A stretch of 64,000 bases of DNA from Pseudomonadota bacterium (GCA_021848345.1 JAJZUV010000016.1:1-64000); one strand, 5' to 3'; numbered from the stretch's first letter, positions 45,741-57,395 are shown. The notes: a model not told the origin generated them from the sequence alone. Numbers and translations: made by a program.

Positions 45741-46643
45741 ATGGATGCCAGAATGGACGATCTGTCGGCCTTCGCCGCGGTGGCTCGCGCCGGGGGATTC
45801 CGCGACGCCGCGCGGGCGCGCGGCACCAGCGCCTCCAGCCTGAGCGAAGCCGTTCGCAGGCTGGAGACCCGCCTCGGGGTGCGGCTGTTGCATCGCAGCA
45901 CGCGCAGCGTGGCGCCCACCGAGGCGGGCCAGCGCCTGCTGCACAGCCTGGTCCCGGCGCTGGAGCAGATCGACGCTGCGCTCGAACAGGTACAGGCATC
46001 GCGCGACCTGCCAGCCGGCACGCTGCGCCTGAACGTCCCGGTCGCGGCTGCGCGCCTGGTGCTGCCGCGCATCGTGCCCGACTTTCTCGCCGCCTATCCC
46101 CGGATTCGCCTGGAGATCCGCGCCGAGGACCGGTTCGTCGACATCCTGGCGGATGGTTGCGATGCCGGCATACGCTACGACGAGAGTCTGGAGCAGGACA
46201 TGGTGGCGGTGCCCATCGGTCCCGCCACCCAGCGCTTCGCGGTGGGCGCGTCGCCCGCCTACCTGGCGCGCGAGGGGCGGCCCCGGCATCCGCGCGAGCT
46301 GATGCGCCACGCCTGCCTGCGCGGGCGCTTTTCCAGCGGGGTACGGCCGGCGTGGGAGTTCGCGCGCGACGGCGAGGTGCTGCGCCTGGACCCGCCGGGG
46401 CCGCTGCTGGTGGGCATCGGCGGCGGCATCGACCTCGTGGTCGACGCGGCCCGCTCCGGGGTCGGGCTGGTCTACCTGTTCGAGGACTGGCTGGCGCCGT
46501 ACTTCGCCCGCGGCGAACTCGAGCCCGTGCTGCAGCCCTGGTGGCCGAGCTTCCACGGCCCGTTCCTGTACTACCCCGGCCAGCGCCAGCTTCCGCCCGC
46601 GCTGCGCGCGCTGGTCGACTTCGTCAAGGATCGGCGATGGTGA
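45741..46643 (+). CDS. LysR-family transcriptional regulator
   Basis: The 300-aa protein has the LysR helix-turn-helix at residues 5-65 (FAAVARAGGFRDAARARGTS, then LSEAVRRLETRLGVRLLHRS). The effector-binding domain follows from about 90 (GTLRLNVPVAAARLVLPRIV). It resembles the subgroup that regulates adjacent oxidoreductases. The 108-bp gap to the divergent aldo/keto reductase gene should hold shared operator sites. The ATG at 45741 was chosen; an in-frame ATG at 45702 would add 13 residues. Confidence 0.92.
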   Translation: MDARMDDLSAFAAVARAGGFRDAARARGTSASSLSEAVRRLETRLGVRLLHRSTRSVAPTEAGQRLLHSLVPALEQIDAALEQVQASRDLPAGTLRLNVPVAAARLVLPRIVPDFLAAYPRIRLEIRAEDRFVDILADGCDAGIRYDESLEQDMVAVPIGPATQRFAVGASPAYLAREGRPRHPRELMRHACLRGRFSSGVRPAWEFARDGEVLRLDPPGPLLVGIGGGIDLVVDAARSGVGLVYLFEDWLAPYFARGELEPVLQPWWPSFHGPFLYYPGQRQLPPALRALVDFVKDRRW

Positions 46644-46730
46644 GTCCGCCCCGCAGGCGCCGCGGGCCACTAGCATTCGGGGCCCTTCCCCGAAGTCATC
46701 CCCGACCCTGAACCCGGAGCCTCCTTGCCC

Positions 46731-47339
46731 ATGCACGTCCCAAGCCGCATTCCCCGCCGCATTGGCTTTTCCATGATGCTGCTCGCGACCCTGGCGGCCT
46801 CGCCCGCGCAGGCGCATCGTCGTGAGCCCGACGCGGGCGGGGTGCGGGACGCGCAGGGACGCTACGCCGTGGTGTTCCCGGCCGCCAGCGCCGAGCCGAA
46901 TCCGGCGCTCACCCCCGGGGCGCTGAACCCGCGGGTCACGCAGGCCGACATCGCCTCGACCATCTGCGTGCCGGGCTTCACGCGGGGCATCCGCCCGCCC
47001 GAGGGCTACACCGAGCGGCTCAAGCGCGAGGGCATCCGCGCCTACGGCTACACCGACCGGCGCCTGCGCGACTACGAGGAGGATCACCTGATCAGCCTCG
47101 AACTCGGCGGCTCGCCGGATTCGCCACGCAACCTGTGGCCCGAGCCCCACCACGTGATCGGCGGCTGGGGCAGCTACGCCAAGGATCGCCTGGAAAACCG
47201 CCTGCATCGCCTGGTGTGCGACGGGCGCGTTCCCCTGGCCCGTGCCCAGTACGAGATCAGCCACGACTGGATCGGCGCCTACCGCAGGTACGTCGGGCCC
47301 GATCCTCTGGCGCGGCGCACGCATCGCTACGGCGACTGA
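46731..47339 (+). CDS. Secreted HNH-nuclease-like protein
   Basis: The 202-aa protein has a signal peptide (MMLLATLAASPAQA). The mature part contains YEEDHLISLELGG followed by NLWPEPHHVIGGWGSYAKDRLENRLHR in two stretches. This is a beta-beta-alpha metal (HNH-type) arrangement with Asp-His and Asn. A nearby cysteine pair (Cys residues in TICVPGF and RLVCDG) may form a disulfide in the periplasm. It could be a secreted nuclease, but the catalytic set is incomplete to the eye, so the function is tentative. TTG at 46725 is an alternative start with better spacing from GGAG. Confidence 0.75.
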   Translation: MHVPSRIPRRIGFSMMLLATLAASPAQAHRREPDAGGVRDAQGRYAVVFPAASAEPNPALTPGALNPRVTQADIASTICVPGFTRGIRPPEGYTERLKREGIRAYGYTDRRLRDYEEDHLISLELGGSPDSPRNLWPEPHHVIGGWGSYAKDRLENRLHRLVCDGRVPLARAQYEISHDWIGAYRRYVGPDPLARRTHRYGD

Positions 47340-47360
47340 GCCGGTCGCCGCGCGCGCGCC

Positions 47361-48935
47361 TCAGGTGATCGGCGCGGGGTTGAACAGTGTCAGCGCGTTG
47401 TGCAGGTTCCAGCGCTCGGCCCAGGGCCGGCGCCGACCGCTGGCGACGTCGACGATGCAGGCGAAGATCTCCTCGCCCACCTCGGCGATGCTGCGCTCGG
47501 CGCGCGCGATGCGCCCGGCGTCCACGTCGATCAGGTCCGGCCACTGCTCGGCCAGTTCGCTGCGCGTGGACACCTTGATCACCGGCACCGCGGCCAGACC
47601 GTAGGGCGTGCCGCGACCGGTGGTGAACACGTGCACGTTCATGCCGGCGGCCGCCTGCAGGGTGCCGCAGACGAAATCGCTGGCCGGCGTGGCCGCGAAG
47701 CCCAGGCCGCGCTGCCCCGGCGCGAGCTTCTCGCCGGGCCCGAGCACGAAGTCGATGGGCAGGGTGCCCGACTTGACGATCGAGCCCATGGCCTTCTCGA
47801 CGATGTTGGACAGGCCGCCGGCCTTGTTGCCGGGAGTGGTGTTGGCGCTGCGGTCGGCGCCGCCGCGGCGCAGGTAGGCGTCGTACCAGTCCAGCTCGGC
47901 CACGAGGCGCCGCGCCACGTCGACGTCGCGCGCGCGCGAGGTCAGCAGCGCGACGCCGTCGCGCACCTCGGTGACCTCGGAGAACAGCACCGTGGCCCCC
48001 GCGCGCACCAGCATGTCCACCGCATGACCCAGCGCCGGGTTGGCGGTGACCCCCGACAGCGCGTCGCTGCCGCCGCACTGCACTCCCACCACCAGGCCGG
48101 ACAGCGCGGCCGCCTCGCGCCTGCGCGCGTCCAGCCGGCGCAGATGGGGTTCGGCGGCGGCGACGATGGCGTCGAGCATGCCGGAGAAGCCGCCGTGCGC
48201 CGGGTCCTGCAGGCGCACCAGATGCAGGCCGTCGTGCGACTGCTCGGCCGGCGCCTGGCGCTGGTCGCGCAGCGCGATGCTGCCCGGCGGAAGCAGGCGC
48301 TCGGGCTGCAGCTTCTCGCAGCCCAGGCTGACCACCATGACCTCGCCACCGAAGTTGGGGTTGCGCGACAGGTTGCGCAGGGTGCGGATCGGCACCTGAG
48401 CGTCGGGCGCGTCGATGGCCACGCCGCAGCCGTAGGCATGGTCGATCGCCACCACCCCGTCCACGTGGGGGAAGCGCGGCAGCAGTTCGCGCCGGATGCG
48501 CTCGGCGGCCTGCGCCACCACGCCCGCCACGCACTGCACGGTGGTGGTGATGGCGAACAGGTTGCGGGTTCCGAAGCTGCCGTCCGGATTGCGATAGGCC
48601 AGGAACTCCTGCCCGCCCAGCGGCGGCGCCTCGCGCAGTTGCGTGGCCACCGGAAGATCCTCCAGCGCGCGGGCGTCGGGCATGCGCATCAGACCCTCGT
48701 GAACCCAGGATCCGGGCTCGATGGGGGCGAGGGCGTAGCCGATGGCCACGTCGTAGCGGCGCACCGCCTCGCCGGCCTCGATGCGCCGCAGCGCCACCTT
48801 GTGGCCTTGCGGCACGGCTTCGCGCAGCAGCAGGCCGTCGTCCACGGCCTGGCCGGCGGCAAGGCCGCCGCGCGTGGCCACCACGGCCACGTTGTCGGAC
48901 GGGTGCATGCGCACCAGTCGCACGGGTTGTTGCAT
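47361..48935 (-). CDS. garD: Galactarate dehydratase GarD (UxaA/GarD family)
   Basis: The 524-aa enzyme dehydrates galactarate to 5-dehydro-4-deoxyglucarate. The N-terminal SAF domain (residues 1-90) and the large UxaA/GarD domain follow the family order. Signatures are GYCRNPDG-like [48 protein letters not shown] and [14 protein letters not shown]. The length is close to E. coli GarD. The close relative altronate dehydratase is the alternative, but Udh, KdgD and an aldehyde dehydrogenase in the same operon favour galactarate/aldarate. It is the last gene of the nine-gene run. GGAGGA sits nine bases ahead of the ATG at 48935. Confidence 0.92.
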   Translation of the reverse strand: MQQPVRLVRMHPSDNVAVVATRGGLAAGQAVDDGLLLREAVPQGHKVALRRIEAGEAVRRYDVAIGYALAPIEPGSWVHEGLMRMPDARALEDLPVATQLREAPPLGGQEFLAYRNPDGSFGTRNLFAITTTVQCVAGVVAQAAERIRRELLPRFPHVDGVVAIDHAYGCGVAIDAPDAQVPIRTLRNLSRNPNFGGEVMVVSLGCEKLQPERLLPPGSIALRDQRQAPAEQSHDGLHLVRLQDPAHGGFSGMLDAIVAAAEPHLRRLDARRREAAALSGLVVGVQCGGSDALSGVTANPALGHAVDMLVRAGATVLFSEVTEVRDGVALLTSRARDVDVARRLVAELDWYDAYLRRGGADRSANTTPGNKAGGLSNIVEKAMGSIVKSGTLPIDFVLGPGEKLAPGQRGLGFAATPASDFVCGTLQAAAGMNVHVFTTGRGTPYGLAAVPVIKVSTRSELAEQWPDLIDVDAGRIARAERSIAEVGEEIFACIVDVASGRRRPWAERWNLHNALTLFNPAPIT

Positions 48936-48955
48936 GATGGACAGTCCTCCAGGCA

Positions 48956-49957
48956 TCAGCCGGCCGCCGGCGCGGAAGGCGCCGGAACCAGGAACTCGAC
49001 CCACATCGGACGCGCGCCGCAGCGCATGCGCCCGCGCTCGCGCCACACCCCGTCGGCGTCGCGCGCATGCACGCTGAAGGCAGCGGCCGTCTCCCCGCAC
49101 GCGACCAGCCATTGTCCGTGCACGGCCAATGCGCGCGGGGTCTGCGCGACGGGCAGGCTCGCCGCCGGCATCAGGCGCCGACCGGGCAGGTCCACCCGCA
49201 GCAGATGCGCCATGCCCTGCCGGCGCTCGCTCAGCCACAGCCAGGAGCCGTCCTCGGTGCAACGGATGTCGGCATACCAGGGGCGGCCGTCGATGGCATG
49301 TCCGAGTTCGGCGCTGAACACGGGCCGCAGCGCGTTGGACCTGGGCTCGTAGCGGCACACGTCCACCACGCCGTGTTCCTCGTTGTCGATGAACACCCAG
49401 TCCCCCGCGCATGCGACGTGGCGCGGACTGGCCTGCTCGTGCAGGCGCAGGCGCCGCGCCCGGCGTTGCGACAGCGGCGTTCCCGGGGAGTCGCCGGCCA
49501 GGCACAGCACGCTGCCATCGATGGTCTGGGTGGCCAGCAGCAGGCGTCCGCCGCCCAGTGCCACGCAGGCGTGCGCGGGGCCGTCGGTGGCCATCTGCTG
49601 AATGCCCTCGTCGCGCACCCAGGCGATGCGCGCCATCTTGTACGAGGCGCACAGCAGGCCGTCGCGTGTGCCGTCCGGGCCGATCCAGGCCATGTCGGCC
49701 GGAAGCTCACGACGCGCGGCGTGGCGCAGCGCGCCGTCGGACCCGCGCTCGATGCGCAGCAGCGCGTAGGGTTCGCCGCGCAACGCCGCGAACAGCGTGG
49801 AGCGCGCGGCGTCCCAGGCCAGCGGGGCCACCGGGCCCGCGCAGTCCAGTTCCTGGCGCAGTTCCAGGTGGGCGTCGCCCGTGCGCAGCTCCCAGCGCTG
49901 CAGCACGCCGTCGCCGGCGCAGGCGACGACGAATTCGAGCACCTCGGGCGCGCTCAT
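48956..49957 (-). CDS. Beta-propeller lactonase (COG2706-like), candidate aldarolactonase
   Basis: The 333-aa protein consists of repeated blade-like units and resembles the 6-phosphogluconolactonase/YbhE lactonase family. Examples are [40 protein letters not shown] and [20 protein letters not shown]. No signal peptide is present. In this operon Udh yields an aldarolactone and GarD needs the open aldarate, so hydrolysis of galactaro- or glucarolactone is the predicted job. Known aldarolactonases in such pathways belong to the SMP-30-type group, so this would be a different choice of scaffold. The ATG overlaps the stop of the permease gene upstream. Confidence 0.8.
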   Translation of the reverse strand: MSAPEVLEFVVACAGDGVLQRWELRTGDAHLELRQELDCAGPVAPLAWDAARSTLFAALRGEPYALLRIERGSDGALRHAARRELPADMAWIGPDGTRDGLLCASYKMARIAWVRDEGIQQMATDGPAHACVALGGGRLLLATQTIDGSVLCLAGDSPGTPLSQRRARRLRLHEQASPRHVACAGDWVFIDNEEHGVVDVCRYEPRSNALRPVFSAELGHAIDGRPWYADIRCTEDGSWLWLSERRQGMAHLLRVDLPGRRLMPAASLPVAQTPRALAVHGQWLVACGETAAAFSVHARDADGVWRERGRMRCGARPMWVEFLVPAPSAPAAG

Positions 49958-50763
49958 CGTCGCGTCCGGCTGACCATCTGCGTCGGGCTGACGAACTGCA
50001 GCGCGACCACGACCACGGCCAGGCTGACCAGCATGTACACGATGGCCATGGCGTCGATGGCCTGCGGGGCGCGCACGCCGGCGCCGAACACCGCGTAGTA
50101 CAGCGCGACGACCAGGGTCTGCGTGCCGGGGCCCGAGGTGAAGTAGGTCAGCTCGAACAACCCGATGGTCTTGATCAGCAGCAGAAGACCGGCCGCCAGG
50201 ATGCCCGGTGCCAGCAGCGGAAGCAGCACGTGCACGAAATAGCGCGGCGTGTTCGCGCCGAACACCCGGGCGGCCGACTCCAGGCGCGGATCGATCTGCT
50301 CCACGAAGGGAACCAGCACCAGGATGACGAAGGGAAGCGCCGGCACCAGGTTGGCCAGCCACACGCCGGTGAAGGTGCCCACCAGGCCGAGGCGGTACAT
50401 CACGCTGGACAGCGGGATGCCGTAGGTCACCGGAGGAATGATGATGGGAAGCATGATCAGCAGGCTCACCGCGCGCTTGCCGGGAAACTCGCCTCGCGCC
50501 AGCGCATAGGCGCAGGGTACCCCCAGCGCCAGCGCGCTCAGCGTGACCAGCCCGACGATCTCGGCGGTGAACTCCAGCACATCGCCGAGCTGGAACTGGC
50601 TCCAGGCCTGCAGGTACCACGATGTCGTGAAGCCCTGGGGCAGCACCGTCGCGAACCAGCGCGTGGCGAAGGAATCCACCAGCACGGTCGCCAGGATTCC
50701 CAGGATGTTCAGCATGAACAGTCCGACCACCACCCATACCAGCCATTTCAGGATTTTCTGCAC
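49954..50763 (-). CDS. ABC transporter permease, PotC-like
   Basis: The 269-aa inner membrane permease has six predicted helices. Its EAA-loop is EQIDPRLESAARVFGANTPRYF in two parts, with the loop glycine (FGAN) that contacts the ATPase. It resembles the second permease of spermidine/putrescine-type importers. It pairs with the permease gene 28 bases upstream. The stop overlaps the lactonase start, which ties transport to catabolism. Confidence 0.9.
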   Translation of the reverse strand: MQKILKWLVWVVVGLFMLNILGILATVLVDSFATRWFATVLPQGFTTSWYLQAWSQFQLGDVLEFTAEIVGLVTLSALALGVPCAYALARGEFPGKRAVSLLIMLPIIIPPVTYGIPLSSVMYRLGLVGTFTGVWLANLVPALPFVILVLVPFVEQIDPRLESAARVFGANTPRYFVHVLLPLLAPGILAAGLLLLIKTIGLFELTYFTSGPGTQTLVVALYYAVFGAGVRAPQAIDAMAIVYMLVSLAVVVVALQFVSPTQMVSRTRR

Positions 50764-50791
50764 GTGTCTCTCCGCGCTTGTGCGTGCCGGA

Positions 50792-51633
50792 TCACTTGAA
50801 GCCGGCCGAGGAGCCGCGGAAGGCCTTGCGCGTGGACAACAGCAGCAGGCCCACGGCGGCGAACTGGATGAGCCCCATCAGCACGGAGATCGCATTGCCC
50901 ATGGAATAGTCGTAGTCCTCGAAGGCGGCGTGCGCGGCCGCAATGGACATCACGCGGGTCGCCCCGGCGGGGATGCCCAGCAGCACGGCCGAGGGGAACA
51001 CCGTGAAACACTGCACGAACACCAGGATCGCCGTCATGCGCAGGCCGGGCACGAGCAGCGGGGCCACGATGAACCGGAACTGGCGCCAGGGACCCGCGCC
51101 CAGGGTGGCGGCGGCGCGCTCCAGGTTCGGATCGATGCCCGAGAGGAAGGACAGCAGGAACAGGAAGGCGAAGGGGAAGCCGCCGATCACCAGGCTGATG
51201 AGCACGCTGGAGAAACTGTGGATCAGCGCCACCCGCGCGTGCACCCCCAGCACGGAGGCCAGTTGCCAGAACCAGCCGTTGTTGGAGAAGTAGCTCAGCA
51301 TGCCGTCGGCGACGAGCACGGAGCCGAAGGTGATGGGCAGCAGGAACACGATGGTGCTGAATCTCTGCAGGCGCGAGGGCACGCGCAGGAAGTACGCGCA
51401 GGGAAGCGCCAGCAGCAGGCTCAGCACGGTGGCGGGGACGGCCAGGCGGAAGGTCGTCCACACCGTGTCGCGCAGTTCGGGCGTGGCGGCGAAGTGCACG
51501 TAGTTGTGCAGCGAATAGCCGTGCCTCGAAGGATGCAGGGAGCTCTGCAGCCCGGCCAGCATCGGGTAGGCGAAGAAGGCCAGCAGGAACAGCGCCGCCG
51601 GCAGCACCAGCAGCCAGGCGCGATGGCGTGGGT

Positions 51634-51637
<4 letters not shown>
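50792..51637 (-). CDS. ABC transporter permease, PotB-like
   Basis: The 281-aa permease has six predicted helices starting with HRAWLLVLPAALFLLAFFAY. The ATPase-contacting loop is IDPNLERAAATLGAGPWRQF near residue 185. It matches the PotB class. Translation begins at GTG 51637, overlapping the ATPase stop (GTGA). Family-level annotation is firm; the substrate is inferred from the operon only. Confidence 0.9.
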
Positions 51638-52716
<1,079 letters not shown>

Positions 52717-52784
52717 CGACTCGTCTCCCACCTCAGGTTGTTCGCGGCGGCGCCGCGCCGGGCGCCGCCGCATCCTCGCCGGCC

Positions 52785-53948
52785 TCAGTGCTTCAGGGCA
52801 CCGATCTGCTGGTTCCACATCTCGAAGGCCTTGACCATCGCCGACGCGTCGAGCGGCGTCTCGTTCGGGTACTTGGCGATCCAGGCGTCGTAGTCCTTGC
52901 GCCCGTATTCGTGGATCACCTGCTGGCTGCTCGCGGGCGCCATGCTCAGGGTGACGCCGGCGATCGCCGGGCCCGGGTAGAAGTAGCCGTCGTCGTAGGT
53001 CATCGCCTGCTGCTTGGGCTTCATCATGTAGCGCATGACCCGCAGCAGCATGTCGATCCGTGCCTTCGACTGCCCCTTGGGGATCACCATGTACTGGGCG
53101 TCGTTGAGCCAGACCATGTGGTCGAGCTTCTGGACCTGGAAGTCCTTGGGCACGATGCCCAGCTTGCGCGGGTTGATGTCCCAGCCGGTGATGGTGGGAG
53201 TCATCCAGCGCGTCTGCTGGCCCAGCTCCTTCATCACGGCACCGGTGCCGCTGGGGTAGTAGGCGATGCAGGCGTTGAGCTGCTTGAGATAGGCCCAGGT
53301 CTTGGTCCAGCCGTGCACCGGGTCGCGCGGATCGGCGTCGTGCAGCAGGTAGGGCAGGGCCATCAACCAGGCCCGCCCGGGGCCCGAATTGTTCGGGCGC
53401 GCGTAGATGAACTTGCCCGGGTGCGCCTTGCACCAGCTCAGCAGCTGCTGCGGGGTACGGGGAGGATGCTTGACCGTCTGCGGGTTGTACTCGAGCAGCG
53501 GGCCGGCCGGCGAGTACACGACCTCCACCCCGTAGCCCTTGGCCAGCTGCTGCATGCGCGCGGCGCCGGGGCTGTAGTCCTGGGGAATCCCGGGCAGCTC
53601 CTTGGCGTAGGCGGGAAGCAGCGGCTGCCACAGGCCCTGCTGGATGCCGAAGGCCAGATCGTCGGTGCCGGTCAGCACCATGTTGATGTCCGAGCGCCCG
53701 GCGTGCTCCATGGCGCGGATGCGCGGCAGCAACTGCGGCGCCGGAGACGTGGAGTAGGTGAAGTGCACCAGGCCCGGGTGGCTGGTCTCGAACTGCTCGA
53801 AGGCCTTCTGGGTCAGCGCCAGGTTGCCGGCGACGTCGACGATGTTGATGGTCATCGGGGCGGCGTGCGCGGCCTGGCACAGTGCGGCGGCCCCGATGAG
53901 CGAGCCGGCGAGGACTCTCGCCAGTGGCGATGGGATGCGTTGGAACAC
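52785..53948 (-). CDS. ABC transporter substrate-binding protein, PotD/family 1 type
   Basis: The 387-aa periplasmic protein has a signal peptide (residues 1-29, ending CQAAHAAP). The type-II periplasmic fold that follows has TINIVDVAGNLALTQKAFEQ, KGYGVEVVYSPAGPLLEYNP, GKFIYARPNNSGPGRAWLMA and LDHMVWLNDAQYMVIPKGQS. Translation starts at GTG 53948 after AGAGGAG; no ATG is available. Many Tyr/Trp/Arg residues could bind an organic acid or sugar acid. Uptake of a uronate or aldarate is inferred from the operon. Confidence 0.87.
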   Translation of the reverse strand: MFQRIPSPLARVLAGSLIGAAALCQAAHAAPMTINIVDVAGNLALTQKAFEQFETSHPGLVHFTYSTSPAPQLLPRIRAMEHAGRSDINMVLTGTDDLAFGIQQGLWQPLLPAYAKELPGIPQDYSPGAARMQQLAKGYGVEVVYSPAGPLLEYNPQTVKHPPRTPQQLLSWCKAHPGKFIYARPNNSGPGRAWLMALPYLLHDADPRDPVHGWTKTWAYLKQLNACIAYYPSGTGAVMKELGQQTRWMTPTITGWDINPRKLGIVPKDFQVQKLDHMVWLNDAQYMVIPKGQSKARIDMLLRVMRYMMKPKQQAMTYDDGYFYPGPAIAGVTLSMAPASSQQVIHEYGRKDYDAWIAKYPNETPLDASAMVKAFEMWNQQIGALKH

Positions 53949-54022
53949 TTGGGAATCTCCTCTTTGTGGTTGTGTCTCGTTTCGGCAGGGAAGCGCGGAC
54001 CTGCCGTTCCGCTGAAAACCTC

Positions 54023-54817
54023 TCAAGGACCGAGCATGGTCTCGTCGACGTCGACGAACCCGCCGCCCTGTCGCGGCGGCTCGCGCTGGTCGTCGGGCAG
54101 CGCGTCGGCGCAGGCCGCGGACGAGTCGCGCGGGGTGAATCCGAGCGCGCCGGCGGGATCGGCTTCCCAGTAGGTCGACGGGTTGGCCGAGACGCCGTAG
54201 ACCACGCTGTGGCCGACTCCCGGCGCCAGCAGTGCGCGCTCGACCAGGCGCACGAAGTCCCGGTGGCTCAGCCAGGTCTTGAGCATGCGTCGGTCGCGCG
54301 GGCGCTCGAAGCACGAGCCGATGCGCAGGCCCACCGATTCGACGCCGTATTTGTCCCAGTACAGCTGCGCCAGGTCCTCGCCGAAGGCCTTGGACAGGCC
54401 GTAGAAGGAGTCGGGACGGTGCGGCATGTCGGGGCGCACGCGTTCGTCCGATGCGTAGTAGCCGGTGACGTGATTCGAGCTGGCGTACACGACCCGGCGC
54501 ATGGCGTGCCGGCGCGCGGCCTCGAACACATGGAAGCTGCCGCGGATGTTGGCCGAGAGGATCGCCTCGAAGGGCCCCGTGGTGGAGATGCCGCCCAGAT
54601 GCACCACGGCCGCGGCTCCTCGCAGCGAGCCTTCCACCGCGTCGGCGTCGGCGAGGTCGCAACGCTGGAAGGTCTCGTTGGGGTGCAGCCGCGCGGGTTC
54701 GCGGATGTCCACGCTGATGGTGTCGATGCCGGCGTCGGCCAGATGCGCGCGCAGTACCGTGCCGAGCGCTCCGGCGGCACCGGTGACGGCCAGGCGTGCG
54801 GGAAATTCGAAACTCAT
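54023..54817 (-). CDS. udh: Uronate dehydrogenase Udh
   Basis: The 264-aa extended-SDR enzyme oxidises galacturonate or glucuronate at C1 with NAD to an aldarolactone. The N-terminal motif LAVTGAAGALGTVLRAHLAD binds NAD. Family features are SVDIREPARLHPNE, DLADADAVEG, YASSNHVTGYY and the catalytic Tyr-x-x-x-Lys in SFYGLSKAFGEDLA, with RIGSCFERPRDRRML. Length and motifs agree with Udh of Pseudomonas syringae and Agrobacterium. The gene lies between the aldehyde dehydrogenase and the transporter. Confidence 0.93.
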   Translation of the reverse strand: MSFEFPARLAVTGAAGALGTVLRAHLADAGIDTISVDIREPARLHPNETFQRCDLADADAVEGSLRGAAAVVHLGGISTTGPFEAILSANIRGSFHVFEAARRHAMRRVVYASSNHVTGYYASDERVRPDMPHRPDSFYGLSKAFGEDLAQLYWDKYGVESVGLRIGSCFERPRDRRMLKTWLSHRDFVRLVERALLAPGVGHSVVYGVSANPSTYWEADPAGALGFTPRDSSAACADALPDDQREPPRQGGGFVDVDETMLGP

Positions 54818-54840
54818 GGGCGGGCCCTCGGGGGATCGGT

Positions 54841-56382
54841 TCATGCCGCGGTGGGCGGCAGCTGTTCGCGCAGCCAGCCCGGCAGCAGTTCGCGTGCCAT
54901 GTTCTGGTAGCACATGGGCCGCAGGAAGCGGCGGATCGACAGCGTACCCACGCTGCTGAATCGCGCGTCGCTGCAGGCCGGGTAGGGGCCCGCGTGGACC
55001 ATCGCATCGCAGACCTCGACGCCGGTGGGCCAGCCGTTCATCAGCAGGCGCCCGGCCAGGGGCTCCAGGCCGCGCAGCAACTGCGCGGCCTGCGCGTGGT
55101 CGGGCGGGTCCACGATCACCGTGGCGGTGAGCTGTCCGGCGAGTTCGTCCAGAAGCGGCGCGATGTCCTCGGGGCGCGGCGCGCGCACGATCACGGCGGC
55201 TGGCCCGAACATCTCCTCGCGCCAGGCGGCATCGGCGGCGAACTCGGCAAGGTCCAGCACGAACACCTGCGGCTGCGTGCCGTCCGACGCGACCTGTCCG
55301 GGCAGGGGCGGGGACGACGAGCGCGCGCATGCCTCCTGCGTGGCCTGGCGAAAGCGCGCGGCGATGCCGGCGCTGAGCAGCGGTGCCGTGCGGGTGGCCC
55401 GCAGCTGGAGGGCCACGCAGTCGAGGAACTCCCGCGCACCCTCGTCGCCCAGCAGGAACAGCACGCCGGGCTTGGTGCAGAACTGTCCGCTTCCCAGGGA
55501 CATCGACTGCACGAAGCCGGCGGCAATGCCGGCGGCGCGCTCGCGCAGCGCCGCCGGGAACACGAACACCGGGTTGACACTGCTCATCTCGGCGAACACC
55601 GGGATCGGCCGCGCCCTGCCGGCGGCGAGGCGGGTCAGCGCGTCACCGCCCGCGCGCGAGCCGGTGAAGCCGACGGCCTGGATGCGCGGGTGCGCGACCA
55701 GCCAGGCGCCGATCTGCTCGTCGGCCCCGTACAGCAGGCTGAACACGCCGTCGGGCATGCCCGTCTCGCGCATCGCCGCCTGCACCGCGCGGCCCACCAG
55801 TTCGGAGGTCCCGGGGTGGGCGTTGTGGGCCTTGACCACCACCGGGCAGCCGGCGGCCAGCGCCGAGGCGGTGTCGCCGCCGGCCACCGAGAAGGCCAGG
55901 GGAAAGTTGCTGGCGCCGAACACGGCCACCGGACCGATGCCCATGTGGCCCATGCGCAGATCCGGGCGGGGCAGCGGAGCGCGCTGAGGCAGGGCCGGAT
56001 CGTGACGCGGCTCCACGTGTCGGCCTTCGCGCGCGACCTGGGCGAACAGTCGCAGCTGCGCGGTGGTGCGCGCGCGCTCGCCGCGCAGACGCGCGGCGTC
56101 CAGCGCGGTCTCGAGCGCGGCGCGGTCGATCAGCTCCTCGCCCAGCGCCTCGATATGCGCGGCGATGGCCTCGAGCAGCCCGGCGTGGGCGGCGCCGCCG
56201 AGTTCGCGGTAAGGGGCCCAGGCGCGCCAGGCCATCTCGCAGGCCTCGTCGAGCTGCTCGCGCGTGGCGCCGCCGTAGGCGGGCAGCAGCGCCTTGCCGC
56301 TGACAGGGTCCACGCCCTGCAGCGCCGCGCGCGTTCCGCGCACGGCGCGCGTGCCCAGCAGGTTCTCGCCTCGAAGACTCAT
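54841..56382 (-). CDS. 2,5-dioxovalerate (2-oxoglutarate semialdehyde) dehydrogenase
   Basis: The 513-aa aldehyde dehydrogenase superfamily enzyme has [20 protein letters not shown] and [16 protein letters not shown] for cofactor binding. The general-base Glu is in [11 protein letters not shown] and the nucleophile Cys in GQFCTKPG. The GASNFP and SSVNP forms are typical of the 2-oxoglutarate semialdehyde dehydrogenase branch. It finishes the pathway by making 2-oxoglutarate. Its ATG overlaps the kdgD stop (ATGA). Confidence 0.93.
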   Translation of the reverse strand: MSLRGENLLGTRAVRGTRAALQGVDPVSGKALLPAYGGATREQLDEACEMAWRAWAPYRELGGAAHAGLLEAIAAHIEALGEELIDRAALETALDAARLRGERARTTAQLRLFAQVAREGRHVEPRHDPALPQRAPLPRPDLRMGHMGIGPVAVFGASNFPLAFSVAGGDTASALAAGCPVVVKAHNAHPGTSELVGRAVQAAMRETGMPDGVFSLLYGADEQIGAWLVAHPRIQAVGFTGSRAGGDALTRLAAGRARPIPVFAEMSSVNPVFVFPAALRERAAGIAAGFVQSMSLGSGQFCTKPGVLFLLGDEGAREFLDCVALQLRATRTAPLLSAGIAARFRQATQEACARSSSPPLPGQVASDGTQPQVFVLDLAEFAADAAWREEMFGPAAVIVRAPRPEDIAPLLDELAGQLTATVIVDPPDHAQAAQLLRGLEPLAGRLLMNGWPTGVEVCDAMVHAGPYPACSDARFSSVGTLSIRRFLRPMCYQNMARELLPGWLREQLPPTAA

Positions 56383-57308
56383 GCGCGGCCCCGGGTTGCG
56401 ATCAACGCGCGCAGTTCCTCCATCTCGGCCTCGTCGAGGTCGGTGAGCGGGGGCCGCACGCCGCCGGCGTCGCGGCCGACCACGCGCATGCCGGCCTTCA
56501 CGATCGACACCGCATAGCCGCGGCGCCGGTTGCGCAGCGAGGTATAGGGCATGACGAATTCGCGCAGCTCGCGGTACACGTGTTCGTGGTCGCGGCGCCG
56601 CACCGCCGCGTAGAACGCCTTGGCCCATTCGGGCAGGAAATTGAAAATCGCCGAGGAATAGGTGGTGACCCCCATCTCCAGGTAAGGCAGGGCGAAGGTC
56701 TCGGCGGTGGGCAGGCCGCCGACGTAGGTCAGGCGCTCGCCCATGGTCGTGTACACCCGGGTCATGAGTTCGATGTCGCCGACGCCGTCCTTGTAGCCGA
56801 CCAGGTTCGGGCAGCGCTCGGCCAGCGCGGGCAGGATCTCCGCGCCCACGCGCGCATTGCCGCGGCTGTAGACGATCACCCCCAGCCTGGTGGCCGCGCA
56901 GACCTGTTCGATGTGCGCGGCGAGACCCTTCGGGTCGGACTCGGTCAGATAGGGAGGGAACAGCAGGATGCCCGCCGCGCCGGCCTGCTCGGCCTCGCGC
57001 GCCAGCTCGCAGGCGGTGCGCGTGCCCATGCCCGCCGGCGCGATCACCGGCATGCGCCCGCCCGCCATCTCGGCGCTGCGCCGCACCAGGAGCTGCACTT
57101 CCTGCGGCGTCAGGGAGAAGAACTCCCCGGTGCCGCCCGCCACGAAGATGCCCGCCGGCGCGTGTTCGAGCACGATCTCGAAATTGCGTGCGTAGCGCGT
57201 CTCGTCGAGCTCCAGCCGGTCGTCGAAGGCCGTCACGGGAAAGGACAGCAGGCCGTCGCCGATGGCGACCTTGAGTTCCTCGGGCGAATAGGGGGAAGGA
57301 TGCCGCAT
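56379..57308 (-). CDS. kdgD: 5-dehydro-4-deoxyglucarate dehydratase KdgD
   Basis: The 309-aa TIM-barrel enzyme of the DapA/NAL family dehydrates and decarboxylates 5-dehydro-4-deoxyglucarate to 2-oxoglutarate semialdehyde. The N-terminus is [36 protein letters not shown] is the GTGE loop, [11 protein letters not shown] carries the Tyr, and the Schiff-base Lys is in [25 protein letters not shown] at 57308 is the family-like start. It is the promoter-proximal gene of the operon. Confidence 0.95.
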   Translation of the reverse strand: MRHPSPYSPEELKVAIGDGLLSFPVTAFDDRLELDETRYARNFEIVLEHAPAGIFVAGGTGEFFSLTPQEVQLLVRRSAEMAGGRMPVIAPAGMGTRTACELAREAEQAGAAGILLFPPYLTESDPKGLAAHIEQVCAATRLGVIVYSRGNARVGAEILPALAERCPNLVGYKDGVGDIELMTRVYTTMGERLTYVGGLPTAETFALPYLEMGVTTYSSAIFNFLPEWAKAFYAAVRRRDHEHVYRELREFVMPYTSLRNRRRGYAVSIVKAGMRVVGRDAGGVRPPLTDLDEAEMEELRALIATRGRA

Positions 57309-57385
57309 GGGGGTTTCCGGGTCGATGAGTAAGGCTGAAGAGGATGCTAGGAAAGGCCTTCTTTCCTGTCCAAGCCATATACTGA

Positions 57386-57395
57386 ATGAATTCAT
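57386..57395. promoter_or_regulatory. ATGAATTCAT palindrome between kdgD and the LysR gene
   Basis: The 10-bp perfect palindrome ATGAATTCAT lies in a 102-bp divergent gap, 16 bases before the LysR start and 78 bases before the kdgD start. This AT-rich patch stands out in a GC-rich region and has the symmetry and place of a LysR operator. Binding is not shown. Confidence 0.45.

Noticed and set aside
44724-47324. 866-codon minus-strand frame extending the aldo/keto reductase
   Set aside because: Only the last 302 codons match the family. The rest lies opposite the LysR and HNH-like genes and has no motif.
47361-48935. Altronate dehydratase (UxaA) as the identity of the dehydratase
   Set aside because: The neighbours Udh, KdgD and 2-oxoglutarate semialdehyde dehydrogenase form the oxidative aldarate route. 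No uxaB or uxaC is present.
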